Positions 9,913 to 21,660 of a stretch of 64,000 bases of DNA are shown here, in pieces; position 1 is the first letter of the stretch, and every line of letters starts with the position of its first letter. The position numbers were made by a program, and so were the translations under genes. This stretch comes from Siphonodentalium dalli (taxonomy: Eukaryota > Mollusca > Scaphopoda > Gadilida > Siphonodentaliidae), in contig CP136066.1 in assembly GCA_032622095.1 (NCBI GenBank), positions 42,173,835 through 42,237,834 of the forward strand, given 5' to 3'. The notes under the pieces are model-generated. The model saw only the letters and a program-made list of their open reading frames with translations. It ran no database searches and had not been told where the DNA came from.

Positions 9913-11996
9913 CCCAACCCTGTTTATACTAAACCATCATAGTTGAGTAGTTATCCCATATAAGAAATGTTCACATAATAAGTTTAACCCTGTGCATACT
10001 AAAACGTCATTGATGAGTAGTTATCTCATAGGAAATGTTCACATAATAAGTTTAACCCTTTTTTATACTAAAACGTAATTGATGAGTGGTTATCCCATTG
10101 GAAATGTTCACATAATCAGTTTAACCCTTTTTATGCTAAAACGTCATTGGTGAGTAGTTATCCCATAACAAATGTACACATAATAAGTTTAACAATTTTT
10201 ATACTAAACGGCATTGATGATTAGTTATCCCATAGGAAATGTTCACATAATAAGTTTAACCCTTTTTTATAATAAAACGTAATTGATGAATAGTTATCCC
10301 ATAGGAAATGTTCACATAATAGGTTTAACCCTTTTTATACTAAAACGTCATTGTTGAGTAGTTATCCCATAGGACATGTTCACATAATAAATTTAACCCT
10401 TTTGTACTAAAAGATCATTGATGAGTAGTTATCCCATATATGAAATGTTCACATAATAAGTTTAATCCTTTTTATACTATAATGTCATTAATATTTAGCT
10501 ATCCCATAGGAAATGTTCAGATAATAAATTTAACATTTGTTATACTAAAACGTCACAGCATTGATGAGTAGTTATCCCATGGAAATGTTCAGATAATAAG
10601 TTTAACCCTTCTTATACTAAAACATCACTGATGAGTAGTTTTCCCATAGGAAATGTTCAGATAATAAGTTTAACCTGTTTTATACTAAAGCATCATTGAT
10701 GAGTAGTTATCCCATATGAAGTACTCAGATAATAAGTGTAACCCTTTTTATACTAAAACATCACTGATGAGCAGTTATCCCGTATAGGAAATGTTCACAT
10801 AATAAGTTTAACCCTTTTTATACGAAACGTCATTGATGAGTAGTTATCACACATGAAATATTCACACAATAAGTTTAACCACTGTTATACTAAAACGTCA
10901 CAGCATTGATGAGTAGTTATCCCATAGGAAATGTTCAGATAATAAGTTTAACCCTTCTTATACTAAAACATCACTGATGAGTAGTTTTCCCATAGGAAAT
11001 GTTCAGATAATAAGTTTACCCTGTTTTATACTAAAACATCATTGATGAGTAGCTATCTCATAGGAAATGTTCAGATAATAAGTTTAACCCTTTTTGTACT
11101 AAAACATCATTGATGAGTTTCTATCCCATAGGAAATGTTCACATAATAAGTTTAGCCCTTTTTATACTAAAACATAATTGATGAGTAGTTATCCCGTATA
11201 GGAAATGTTCAGATAATAAGTTTAACAATTTTTTACGAAAACATAATTGATGAGTAGTTATCCCATAGGAAATGTTCAGATAATAAGTTTAACCCTTTGT
11301 AACTAAAACGTCATTGATGAATAGTTATCCATAGGGATGTTCAGATAATAAGTTTATCCCTTTTTATACTAAAACATAATTGATGAGTAGTTATTCCATA
11401 GGAAAAGTTCAGATAATAAGTTTAACCCTTCTTATACTAAAACATCACTGATGAGTAGTTTTCCCATAGGAAATGTTCAGATAATAAGTTTAACCTGTTT
11501 TATACTAAAACATCATTGATGAGTAGCTATCTCATAGGAAATGTTCAGATAATAAGTTTAACCCTTTTTGTACTAAAACATCATTGATGAGTTTCTATCC
11601 CATAGGAAATGTTCACATAATAAGTTTATCCCTTTTTTATACTAAAACTACATTGATGAGTAGTTATTTCATAGGAAATGTTCATATAATAAGATTAACC
11701 CTGTTTATACTAAAAGATCATTGATAAGTAGTTATCCCATAGGAATTTTTCAGATAAGTTTATACCGTTTTATACTAAAACGTCATTGACGAGTAGTTAT
11801 CCCATATAGGAAATGTTCAGATAATATGTAGGTCGTTTGTAAACATTTCCCTTAATAAATATGACTCCTTCTGCGATTCTATTTATCTGTCGTCTGCTTA
11901 TATTACATGTACGTCCCTGCAAATCCATAATAGACCATTCCTATGTACACTTTTTAACTGACAGTGAGAATCCATTTAGTATAGGATATGTGTTAA
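9913..11996 (+). mobile_element. TTAA-ended element with terminal-unit array (array B)
   Basis: About 28 units of 65-70 bp run from 9913 to about 11825, followed by the unique body (TCCTTCTGCGATT, GTCGTCTGCTTA, AATAGACCATTCC, GAGAATCCATTTAG) and a final TTAA at 11993-11996. Units differ from those in array A (TTTTTATACTAAAACGTCATT versus TTTCTATACTAAAGCATCA), so each array has homogenised separately. The hairpin before the body is mostly lost. A multi-unit block beginning CCCTTCTTATACTAAAACA recurs near 10604, 10951 and 11424. Confidence 0.8.
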
Positions 11997-12955
11997 TAGC
12001 ACTGTGTTTGTGTTTTGCTTGCCGTACATCTTTACGTACTCTATTTATAATACAACTCGGTTTCCTTGGTCATAATAAACAGTTCATTCTTGAAGGGTAT
12101 ACGTATCGTGTAAAAATTTAAACGGACATGGCTCATTAGAACTTCCGAGTTTTGTCTGCGTAATTTAGAAGGAGGTACTCAAGACAGGTTGATAAATACA
12201 CGAACTGTTGATGGACCGATTTCGTATGCTCTGAGAAATACTTGCCATGGTCACGTGATCTCACAAGTGCAGCCATTTTCCAGCTGTTTTCAATTTTTCG
12301 CACAGAAGTGAAAAAACGCTCTTTATGCCTACCATATAAGGAATAGACTAATCCGGAACACTCTTTTCTGTCCCATACCGTGCACACGGCTGTTGTTAGT
12401 TTGGGGCCTAAACACCGGCGCGCATACCGTGTTCAAAGTTGTATTTATTTATGACATGACATCAATGCGCCTTTCTGTGATATATAACGCCAGTAGAAAT
12501 GTAGTTCAAGAAACTATCGACCTTTCAATATCGGGAAAAATTAAAAAGCGAATATTATTAGGTGTATTTTGGAGCGCAAACCGCCATGTGGCTTTAACTC
12601 CAAAACAATTTGACCACATTCCGTGCCATATATGGTTAACACCGTATGGTAATCCCTTGTCATTCTGCCCTGCTGACAATGTGGCCATGCTCCGTGAACA
12701 CACAGTGAGGAGTTGATGAGCTCCGGAGCGGCTCTAGCGTGCTCTCGGTTCACTGTCACGCTGTGTTCCTTTATATGGGAGTAGCTGTGTTGGGATATCG
12801 AGTACACCCGATTGTCTAAACATTATATTAAAATCACGTATTTCGCGCCAGTTAATCCTCGTTGGCATGCGCTGTATATTGTTTGGGGTATTAATCTCAA
12901 ATTAAATAGTAATATTACAGTAATAAAATTAATTCATTGAGATATACTGAGCTTT
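11997..12955. other. No gene recognised; weak foldback near 12690-12775
   Basis: The longest frame is 107 codons (12393-12716, plus) with no recognisable domain, overlapped by two minus-strand frames. The stretch near 12690-12775 (GAACACACAGTGAGGAG ... CACTGTCACGCTGTGTTC) forms an imperfect inverted repeat. Confidence 0.45.
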
Positions 12956-13334
12956 AACCCATGTATGTCATCCTATACACTGGCACGGTGTGGTATATTG
13001 CTCAAACAGTATAGTCACCTCATCCATTAGTATACTGCGCGCTCCCCGAAAATAAATATCACCCTTACATCAGGTTTAGTAACACACATTCTTTTACAAT
13101 TTGAAGCACCACAGCATGCCATTCTATAGTATCTTATATTAATAAATTGGAACTCATCTCAAAGGGGAAGACGGGATTACAAGTAGACTATGCCACCCCT
13201 AACAATATACTATATAAATGTGTATACACGGATAAAATAAAAGAGCAGAAACCACTACACATTCAGTGTGTAGTAACCATTCCAACACAACAAAAAGTGT
13301 TTGTCTTGGCGTAATGTATATCTATTAGTGTATT
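12956..13334 (+). repeat. Dispersed repeat A, copy 1
   Basis: Shared blocks include ATCCATTAGTATACTGC, CTCCCCGAAAA, AAATATCACCCTTACAT, CAAAGGGGAAGAC and AGAAACCACTACACATTC. They recur in the same order and orientation at about 19400-19790. Divergence is appreciable. No coding and no obvious terminal repeats are visible. Confidence 0.75.
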
Positions 13335-14272
13335 TTAAAAATTGTCCTATATCTTATCCCATTACGTACACATTAAGTTGGTTTATTTTTTAATTACTGG
13401 GGAATTCATTTCATATAATTTTTCAAAATGGACTGGTGATCTTCATATCATGGGACAAACAATTCTTGCATAATTATATCCAAAAACTGTTATCAGATAA
13501 ATTGGTAAAAATCCCACTCAGAAAACTCGGCCCATATATCAAACGACACGAAGTTCTGCCGTTTTATTTTCGCACTGTATATGTTGAATTATGTTTTTGC
13601 TAAATTTATTGATTGGGATTTAACGTTGTTTCAGTCGTTAGTCCATAAGAAAAGATCAGATACGATTTATTGCAAAATACCCCCAGTGGGCAGTTTCACG
13701 TATGTATACACTGTAAATAAAAAAACCAGTGTCAGAAAAGGTAACGCCCTCAACGTCATATTATTCTGTATATGTAAAATATATTGGTTTCATGAATTAA
13801 TGCACCACCTCAGAATTCCGTTAAAATAATAAATCCTTCAAAGTATTAATCGGATTAAATACACCCCGATACTTCGTAATACGACATTTAGTCTAAATTC
13901 CAAATGAGACATACTGCATCAGCAATTCTAGCTGTTATATTATGCATTGGTTCCGCAATCAAATCTTCAAGGGTGGCCCAGACATGGTTCGCACATAAAT
14001 ATCGAAAGCAATTAACGCGGCCATAAAAGTTACACACTGCAACAATGAGACATATGCAAAGATAAAGCATAAATCCTGCAAAAATTCTAACCGGTATGCA
14101 ATATAGCGAGTACGTTATTAATCAAAATTACCCCCTACAGCTCATAAGGCTATGGCCATAGAAATGTTTATACTAAATATCACCACGAAATTGTGATTCG
14201 ACAGTGGCGCTTACATATATGTCGCTGTACGAGCACTTAGTGGTTTCTACCTGAAACTGCGTAGTTTCGTGG
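13335..14272. other. No gene; short dispersed repeat at 13725-13830
   Basis: The words ACCAGTGTCAGAAA, ATATTGGTTT and CTCAGAATTCCGTTAAAATA recur at about 32075-32190. Nothing else is recognised. Confidence 0.45.
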
Positions 14273-14550
14273 TTAACCCTTTCTATAATTAAGCATCATT
14301 TATGAGTAGTTATATATCCCATCGGAAATATTCAGATAATAAGTTTAACTCTTTCTATACTAAAGCATCATTGATTAGCAGCTATCCCATAGGAAATGTT
14401 CAAGATATTAAGTTCAAAAAACGTGTAACTTATTATCTAAACATTTCCCGAAATTGTTATCACCTTAATTATATCCTTCCAAATCAATAATCATTCCTAT
14501 GTACACTGCTTAACTGACTGGGAGAATCCACTTGGTATATACATGGTTAA
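14273..14550 (+). mobile_element. TTAA-ended MITE with two terminal units
   Basis: TTAACCCTTTCTATAATTAAG starts at 14273 and GGTTAA ends at 14550. Two terminal units precede the family body (ATTATCTAAACATTTCCC, AATCATTCCTATGTACAC, CTGACTGGGAGAATCC). It is a small version of arrays A and B and fits an early stage of unit duplication or a contracted array. Confidence 0.75.
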
Positions 14551-15310
14551 ATAAATCATCTTTGTTGTCTTTTCTTCGCCACTAACATTGAGAACGTCGT
14601 GATATCATGCCACCTAGCGGCTAAAATTGCTAAACCCCCAATCAACTAATCGTCTGCAATGCTAATGTGAAAACCTCGTGACTTTCATGATCATGATAAC
14701 TCTATATCGTCTGTGGGCTTTCTAAAAGGTCGTACCTCAGGAAAATCAAATTGTTCAGGAGACACAAACAGATATTTATATCTGGAACTAGAATTGGTAT
14801 CTGCCAATAACTTTGCACAATAACACTTTTTATCTACCACTCACTACCTCTATTGCCTACATAGAGCCTGCCTAATAAACGTTACGTTTATTACGTCAAG
14901 GTAGCTTTATTAGGTCAACGTAGCTTTATTAGGTTAGTACTACTTTTATGACGTAATTTGATATGCAAATTGCGCAGGTAACTAGGGACGTCAACCGGCC
15001 TTATAATGACGTCATTGTGATTTCAGAACGTTCTTATCGTTTAAATTCACTAAAATAATTCGTAAAATTATATATGTTTTAGCTCTAAAACATCTATAAA
15101 TCATCAGAACAAGGTCTGCTTATAATAAATGTAAAAATGAAAATGAACTATTTCGCTCTAAGCTGCATTCCGGTTTTCACACGTCATGAATACTAATTGG
15201 TTTGCTTGACCTAATAAATGTAATGGCGTCATCGAAGTAACGAATGTAAAACTGAGGAAAATGACCGATTTACCTCACAAAAGGCAAGTTTTGTGCGATG
15301 GATAAATAAA
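14551..15310. other. No gene; short tandem motif at 14872-14945
   Basis: TAGCTTTATTAGGTCAACG-like words repeat two to three times at 14872-14945. The remainder shows nothing recognisable. Confidence 0.45.
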
Positions 15311-15454
15311 ATATGTAGCTAATGTCATCGCTTAAACTGTTTATGTCCGCTCGGGGGATTTGGCATCTATTGGACTCGGCAGAGCCTCGCCCAATAGATG
15401 CTCAAATCCCCCTCACGGACATAAACGATTTAAGCGGCGACACTAGCTACATAT
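15311..15454. mobile_element. 144-bp palindromic MITE
   Basis: Arms run from ATATGTAGCTAATGTCATCG to its mirror GACACTAGCTACATAT. They include GGGGGATTTGGCATCTATTG and a central GACTCGGCAGAGCCTCG. Pairing is nearly complete over about 60 bp per arm. No TSD is settled. Confidence 0.75.
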
Positions 15455-15830
15455 TCTATATGTATCACAGTTGGTATAATAGATACACTTTCATATTCAA
15501 TTATCTTCTAGTTGATGAGAAAACATGATTTGATTGTGTTATACGACACTTTAGAAGTTAAAAATCGAAATTTTGTCTATACGACATTTTAGTTTTGACG
15601 ATACCTGCGGCTTCGTTGGTCTCTGTCACTCAGGATTAGGAGGATACGCAATCCGACCATTCTTCTCTTCAAAACAATCCAATCCGATCCGATTATCCTA
15701 TGATATCAGGAACAGTTTAGAAATAAAAATTACGAAATTTTAGAATTAACAAAAAAAATCGCGGGAACCCATAATTTCCCTGATTAACATTGAAAAGTGG
15801 CATTTATATACTTGAATTATTGACAAGTTA
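15455..15830. other. No gene or recognised repeat
   Basis: AT-rich spacer. No supported feature. Confidence 0.4.
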
Positions 15831-16265
15831 TATGTGACCCGCCATATCAAATCCAGTCGGAAGTCGGGATTTTTTTTACCCTGTGCCAATGCATTCTCTT
15901 ATATATGCGAGTCGACCATTGGCCTAAAAAAAATTTAACATTTTTTTAAAATAAATTGTTTCTGACAATTTTTAGGACATAAAATAAAAAAACATCCATT
16001 ACCCTGCAGGGAGCCCCACACATATATAGAAGCATATAGAAGAGTGTCGTCTGCTCATGTTTGTCTGGGGCTCTGTATGGGTGAAATTATAAAATTGTTA
16101 AAGAATACAAGAACAAATTATTAAAATTGTAAAAAATATGTTAGGCCAATGCATCTCTTATATATGCGAGGCGACCTATGGTCGACTCGCATATATAAGA
16201 GAATGCATTGGCACAGGGTAAAAAAATCCCGACTTACGACTGGATTTGATATGGCGGGTCACATA
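15831..16265. mobile_element. TATGTGACCCGCC-ended MITE with hairpin core, TSD TTA
   Basis: The terminal inverted repeats are TATGTGACCCGCCATATCAA on the left and its mirror GGCGGGTCACATA on the right, each followed inward by CCAGTCG.AAGTCGGGAT. TTA stands at 15828-15830 and 16266-16268. Inside are the left hairpin (partly deleted here), a middle with GAGCCCCACACATATATAGA, and the intact right hairpin. A 3-bp TSD fits PIF/Harbinger- or CACTA-type cut-and-paste, but no transposase is present to decide. Confidence 0.8.
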
Positions 16266-16268
16266 TTA

Positions 16269-16849
16269 GGAACTTATGTAATCGAACCATTAGATTCCGA
16301 AAATGCAATAAACAATTTCGCGCCAAAATGGCTGGTACGACCTTTTAGAACCCCACCGACGATATTTGTTATCGAGCATGTAATTTTCCGTGTAACATTT
16401 CCATCTGTAATAACTTCCGCTAAATAGCCCACTTGAATTGCTCCCCAGACTGCCCTCTTCACAACAAGATGTATGCGGCATTTCCTGAACAATTACCCCG
16501 TGTTTGCACGGAGCGTTAGGGACGAATGCACCCAGTTTCAAGTGTGTACTCGATCTGACGGGGTCGCATGATACGCGGCGCGATCGAGACACAAAATGTG
16601 TTCACTCATTCTCCGCTGCATTTCCTCATCGATAAACGCATGTCTGTCGACATGCAGCTCATACAAAAGTAGTGTAATCGTCAACATTTTTTTCTGCAGA
16701 GTTTAGATCGTAACTTGACATATCACGAGAGAAACGCGATTGGAATAACGCGGGATGTCATGTCGCCATTAACTTTCAAGATATCGAAATGTGGAAAGGT
16801 ATATATATAGTACTCGCTGGGTAATCAGTAACTCGAATTATCTTTTCTA
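16269..16849. other. No gene recognised
   Basis: Two overlapping minus-strand frames (16274-16592) lack recognisable motifs. Somewhat less AT-rich than its surroundings. Confidence 0.4.
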
Positions 16850-17176
16850 TAACGAGGTCGGACGGTGACTCAGATTGTAAAGTGCATGGCACATAAAGCC
16901 AACATATAAGCCACCCAGCGACGGAAAACCTGGTTCGAATCCCGATATAAAGGACGGATTTGTTATCCACGAAAAAGGGTGACAACATGATGATCTGGGT
17001 CAGTTTTTCACCGGTTGTTGTTGGTTTCGACGTGCAGTGGGGTGATTTCCCGGCGAAATTAGCCGTCTGTGCGGTCTTTTGTCCACACATAAAACTGCCA
17101 ACATTGTGATATGACCTATATATATATATAGCAGTCGATACGATAATACACCCATAAAACAAAACCAAACCACAAA
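16850..17176 (+). mobile_element. tRNA-derived SINE
   Basis: The head has a promoter-like A-box region (GACGGTGACTCAGATTGTAA) and an exact B box GGTTCGAATCC at about 16931-16941, the spacing expected of an RNA polymerase III promoter. The body (GGTGATTTCCCGGCGAAAT, GCGGTCTTTTGTCC, CACATAAAACTGCC, ACATTGTGATATGACC) matches what I recall of SINE tails in molluscs. It ends in an A-rich AACAAAACCAAACCACAAAAA tail. It would be transcribed by Pol III and moved by LINE machinery in trans. I recognise the type, not a named family. Confidence 0.75.
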
Positions 17177-17196
17177 AAGGTCAGCAAGCTGCAAAA

Positions 17197-17471
17197 ACAG
17201 AGTTCAGTCCCCTCGTTACGCTATGTCTGACCTCTGCCGGCATGTGTATTTTCTTAATTAAATCTAACATTTTTATTGAAGTGTTTTGTCAGTTACAATT
17301 TATTCTGGCTTGATATAGACAATTTTCAAATGAATATGGACAGTTCAGTTTCTCAGAATAATGCAGAATGAATTGTAACCTACAAACGTCTCAAATAAAT
17401 AAATGTGCGATTTCTTCACATTACGTGTAGGTGCTGGCAGTGGTAAGTCCTGCGTAGGGGACTGAACTCTG
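17197..17471 (+). mobile_element. TIR element CAGAGTTCAGTCCCCT, copy 1
   Basis: The ends are CAGAGTTCAGTCCCCT and AGGGGACTGAACTCTG. The interior carries TGTCAGTTACAATTTATTCTG and GAATTGTAACCTACAAA. An inverted copy lies at 47042-47299. The two copies also share outside sequence (GCTGCAAAA or TTGCAAAA on one side, CATGGAGCT on the other), so the true unit is larger than the TIRs suggest. Confidence 0.75.
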
Positions 17472-17508
17472 CATGGAGCTTACAGGGTCAGCTGTTCGCA
17501 GACATCCT

Positions 17509-18052
17509 GGGCTCGTATTCACCAACTGCATGGGTTTATATATAGTCCAGGTATAGTTTACACCGCGGGCGAGGCTCAACGCGAAGCTATCTGTGGTCGT
17601 CGATCGAATTGACATCGCGGCGGTATAAGATTATACAATCAAGTAGATTTGACGACTATCACAGATCTGTCACAATTGTTGATCGCATTCGCGTGTAGCA
17701 GTGTTCATGCATTGTTCATATCAGTTACATGTATGAGCAGCGTTTTGTGTACTGACGTTCACATTCTTGAACACAAAGAGACGAGAAGACGGTATCCACC
17801 AACCCAATTATATCTTCAACACTCATCCCGCAGAAAAATCTGTCTGAGTATCTTCGTCTATTTGCGGATTTTATCCGGTGAGAGTTCGGGATTTAGTCGT
17901 GAGGCAGTGTCGAGTGATAAATGATAAATATGTTATATTTCTTATCGACGATAGCGTTTCGTAAAGCCACAGCGAAGGTACCCTTGCGTTCAGCCGCTAC
18001 CATATAAACTACCAGGTTTATAACATAAAACCAGTTGGTGAATACGAGCCCT
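17509..18052. mobile_element. TIR element with GGGCTCGTATTCACCAACTG ends
   Basis: GGGCTCGTATTCACCAACTG occurs at 17509 on plus and mirrored at 18033-18052. A looser second block follows inward on both sides (TTTATA ... CCAGGTATAGTTTA / AAACTACCAGGTTTATAA). Length is 544 bp. No transposase and no clear TSD. Confidence 0.6.
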
Positions 18053-18064
18053 GTTGACGCACAT

Positions 18065-18729
18065 GCCCCTGGGAAAATTACTAAAATGCCAATATAGACT
18101 ATACCAGTGCAAAGGTTCCAATGATCGATATTGGCTAAAACCACAACTACAGTATAAAAATCCTAATAAATTCTAGAAATCGATAATTGCAGCCAAAATA
18201 TCATCAGGTGTGTCCTATTGGCAATACAATTCCCTTTCATTTGACATATAACTCTTGTTTCTGGAATTCGTTTGATGAATAGAGTTGAAAAAATAGGCAC
18301 AAACACATCGATGAAATAAAAAAGGTATGGATGGCCTCGGAATGACTTGTGGAACATATATGAGCATTTATGGGTTATGTCATCGCGTTTAAGTACACGT
18401 TCGCGACAAATTATTGCTCGAAAATATTCATCTTATAACTAGGTCAAAGGCCTCTGAGCGACAGGGAGATTAACGACCCGATTTCTTCGATAGAATTTGG
18501 CTAGTTTCCGAATAGTTTCTCGATTTCGATTCGTTCAATTTCGCCGAGTTATATGTCAAATGAAAGGGAATGCTATTGCCAATAAGACACATCTGAGGAT
18601 ATTTTGGCTGCAATTGTCGATTCTAGAATTTATTAGGGTTTTGATAGTTGGTGTGGTTTTAGCCAAAATCGATTATTAGAACCTTACACTGGTATAGTCT
18701 ATATTGGTATTTTAGTAATTTTCCCCAGA
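18065..18729. mobile_element. Foldback element with arms of about 190 bp
   Basis: The left arm 18065-18256 and right arm 18546-18729 pair throughout (GGGAAAATTACTAAAATGCC with GGTATTTTAGTAATTTTCCC; TTGCAGCCAAAATAT with ATATTTTGGCTGCAA; CATTTGACATATAACTC with GAGTTATATGTCAAATG). Small differences accumulate across the arms, so the insertion is not recent. The central 290 bp is unique and non-coding. Confidence 0.75.
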
Positions 18730-19054
18730 GGACTGTGTGTTAATAACGAAACCGTGATATCCAGACCTAGTTTTGAAAGACATGTCCATTTGAAAAAAAA
18801 CTCTGGAGTGCCAAGCACAATGACACAACTGGAAAAGTCTAGCCTTTGTTATAGAAAATTATTCCCACCTATTATATATACTGTGTGACTTTCTTGTGAA
18901 TGTCCCCAGCTATATAGCTTATATAATTCGCACATAACCGATAATGAAAGGACCTGCGACCATATAGGGTTATGCTGACATTTGGGTGAATTGTTGACGC
19001 GTCTAAAATCAACACCAACGTCGATCAAATAAAGAAGCCCAAAACTGTGCAATA
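18730..19054. other. No gene or recognised repeat
   Basis: Spacer with one unsupported minus-strand frame. Confidence 0.4.
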
Positions 19055-20330
19055 CATAGTGTACGCGTTATAATTGATCTCATTGTATGTGTACACATCG
19101 AGTGTATGGATCATAATGCCCCTATTAATTCAAGTATATGTCTGAGGAGCTAGCGACGTCTGTGGTTCATATCGAACTGGCTTCTAATTTAACATGAGTT
19201 AGGAGTCCGCCGCACTTAAGATAACAAGCTCCAGAATGCTCTGCAGTGCGTCTGTATCCCCAGGGACATGGCGATTCCCCCTGGACAAACTTTCTCAACA
19301 GTTGGATATTTATTGACTAAGGACATATTTTAATACTGCATAGATAATTCTGATAATTTGAATTTCAATCATTTTCAACAATTTCATGACTGAAAGTTAA
19401 ACCGCGAACTGTATGTCGCCCTATGCACTGTCACGGTGTGGTATATCAGCCAAATAGTATAGTCATCTCATCCATTAGTATACTGCTCGCTCCCCGAAAA
19501 ATAAATATCACCCTTACATATAAGTCAGGTTAAGTCACACACATTCTTATACAATTTGAAGCACCATTGCACGCCATTCTACGGTATCTTATCTAAATAA
19601 ATTGGACCTCAACGCAAAGGGGAAGACAGAAATACAAGTGGACTATGCCACCCCCTAACAATATACTACATATATGTGTATACACGGACAAAATAAAATA
19701 GTAGAAACCACTACACATTCATTGTGTAGTAACCGTTCCTACATACCGAAAAGTGTTTTTCTTGCCGTAATGTATATTTATAAGTGTACACGTATATTGA
19801 AAACTATCCTTTTTCCTATCCGAAAACTACATACGTACCAAACTGTCAAACTGCAAAACAGACTGATTGTTCAGATAATTCGAATTATCAATCAATATTT
19901 AGTGTACAGTTTTAGACTGAAATTGCCCTCAATTGGAAACTTTCTATATCCATTGTGTAGGCGTTATAAGTTATCTCATTGTATGGAGACACATCGAGTG
20001 TACGTATCATAATGATCCCTATTAATTCAAGTATATGTCTGAGGAGTTAGCGTCGTCTGTGGTTTAGATCGACCTGGCTTCTATAATTTAACACATGCTA
20101 TAGGACTCCGCACTTATATAAGATAGCAAGCTCCAGAATACTCATCCAGTGCGTCTGTGTCCACAGGAACATTGCAACAGGGGTTGAATGTATGCCTCAC
20201 CCCTCCCAATACAGGCCAAACATGTTCAACAGTTGGGAATTTCTTGACTGAAGGTTAAACTGGCTTATAATTTAACATGAGTTAGTAGTCGGAACGTAAG
20301 ATAACAATTAACCTCCATATAAAACTCAAC
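19055..20330 (+). repeat. Alternating direct repeats B-A-B'-B'' (block of about 900 bp)
   Basis: Segment B (19055-19325) has CACATCGAGTGTATGGATCA, AATTCAAGTATATGTCTGAG and AAGCTCCAGAATGCTC. It is followed by the second copy of repeat A (19400-19790), then B again at 19950-20260, then a partial B (TTTAACATGAGTTAGTAGTC) from about 20265. CAGTACGTCTGTAAACTCTG is itself doubled near 20330-20385. The order implies tandem duplication of an A+B unit. No coding is visible. Confidence 0.7.
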
Positions 20331-20439
20331 AGTACGTCTGTAAACTCTGTTTCCATGGCAACAGTACGTCTGTAAACTCTGTTTCCATTGGTATGTTTTG
20401 TTCACAGGGATGAGTCGAAGGGACTGATCGTGCCTCACC

Positions 20440-21000
20440 CAATCTAGAACATCATGTCTCATGTTCGCTTTTTTAAAACGATAACAAGAAGAGAAGAGTC
20501 AAATTCACAGGCAAGAACCATAACTCTTCCAGTTTATTCCCTCGTGAGTTTGTTTACTGTTCTCGTTGCACACGTTTCGTCTCGCGAGACCATGCAGAAT
20601 ATCTCATGTTCGCTCTTTAATAACAAGTTTACATCGTACAGAGTCAACTTCATTTCAAGAACTTTAACTCGTTCAGCTTGTTCCCTCTTCGTTTGTTAAG
20701 TTGGTTACTATTCTCCTTGCACGTATTTCAGATTTTGCGATTCTAGATGACCACATGTGTTTCATCACCAACAACAAGGGTATATGCATGCATACAAGAG
20801 TCAAATTAATTAGCAAGAACCAAACCTCTTTCAGTTTGTTTCCTCTTAATCGGTGAAGTTGGTTTACCATTCTCGTGGTATACCTTTCATCTCGCGAAAC
20901 CAGAATATCTCATATTCGCTCTTTAACAACAAGTGTATAGAGAAGAGTCAAATTCATTAGCAAGAACCATAACTCTTTAAGCGCGTTCTCTCGTGTAATT
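20440..21000 (+). repeat. Degenerate tandem repeat of about 145-150 bp, four units
   Basis: Each unit carries AATATCTCATGTTCGCTCTT, GAGTCAAATTCA, GCAAGAACCATAACTCTT and TTGTTCCCTC-like words. Starts lie near 20453, 20596, 20745 and 20895. Units are well diverged. Confidence 0.65.
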
Positions 21001-21659
21001 TCTGCCACAGTGGGCAACCTTCCGCGGAACACTTGATCGCCGGTTATCAGTCGTCACTCAAGTGGCAGCATGTTGAGCTGATTGAAAGACAAACCACAAT
21101 GAAGCAGTATATATCACGGTATATATACTTCAACGCGGGTGGGTTGTAATTGCATCTAATTCCAAAATTATGTTTCTATGAACCACAAAGAGGTGTTGTA
21201 CTAAGCGCCATCTCTAAATGTATGTTCATATGTTTTCTCCGAACAGCTCAGGGGGACGGGGTCTGCAAAAATGTTCCAGACACATGGAGATGCTGGTTGG
21301 ATGGTTCGAAAAAAAAACATCAAACATATTTGACAACTATATCAGACTATATCACTTAGTTGTGTAGTGTGCTAACTGTTGTATCATTTCTTGTAGTATA
21401 TGCTTGTGTCAGTGTGTCTATATATTAGAGAATAAAGAACACTGTATGCATCTGCAAGTTCGACACCTAGGTTAGGCCTTTAGCTTAGCTGCTGTAGCTA
21501 TATTGGGTTGACTGATTGTTTTAACCCAACGTGAAGTCAAAATGTATATCATTGCATTGCAGAGGCACCATCTATGCTATAATTAAGCATTTACCAGACA
21601 TTCAATAACGACTACATGTAGTTCATGCATTGGGCAACAAGGTCTCAACTTTTCTCAGT
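21001..21659. other. No gene recognised
   Basis: No repeat family or domain is recognised. A 69-codon frame at 21150-21359 has no support. Confidence 0.4.
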
Positions 21660-21660
21660 A

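Noticed and set aside
9913-11830. CRISPR-like array
   Set aside because: Repeats are contiguous, imperfect 65-70-bp units without unique spacers, in a eukaryotic context.
12393-12716. 107-codon plus frame as a gene
   Set aside because: No recognisable domain, overlapped by two minus-strand frames, no splice or promoter support.
12956-19790. Repeat A copies (12956, 19400) as the two LTRs of one element
   Set aside because: No gag-pol-like sequence, primer site or polypurine tract lies between them, and the interval is full of unrelated MITEs and a SINE.
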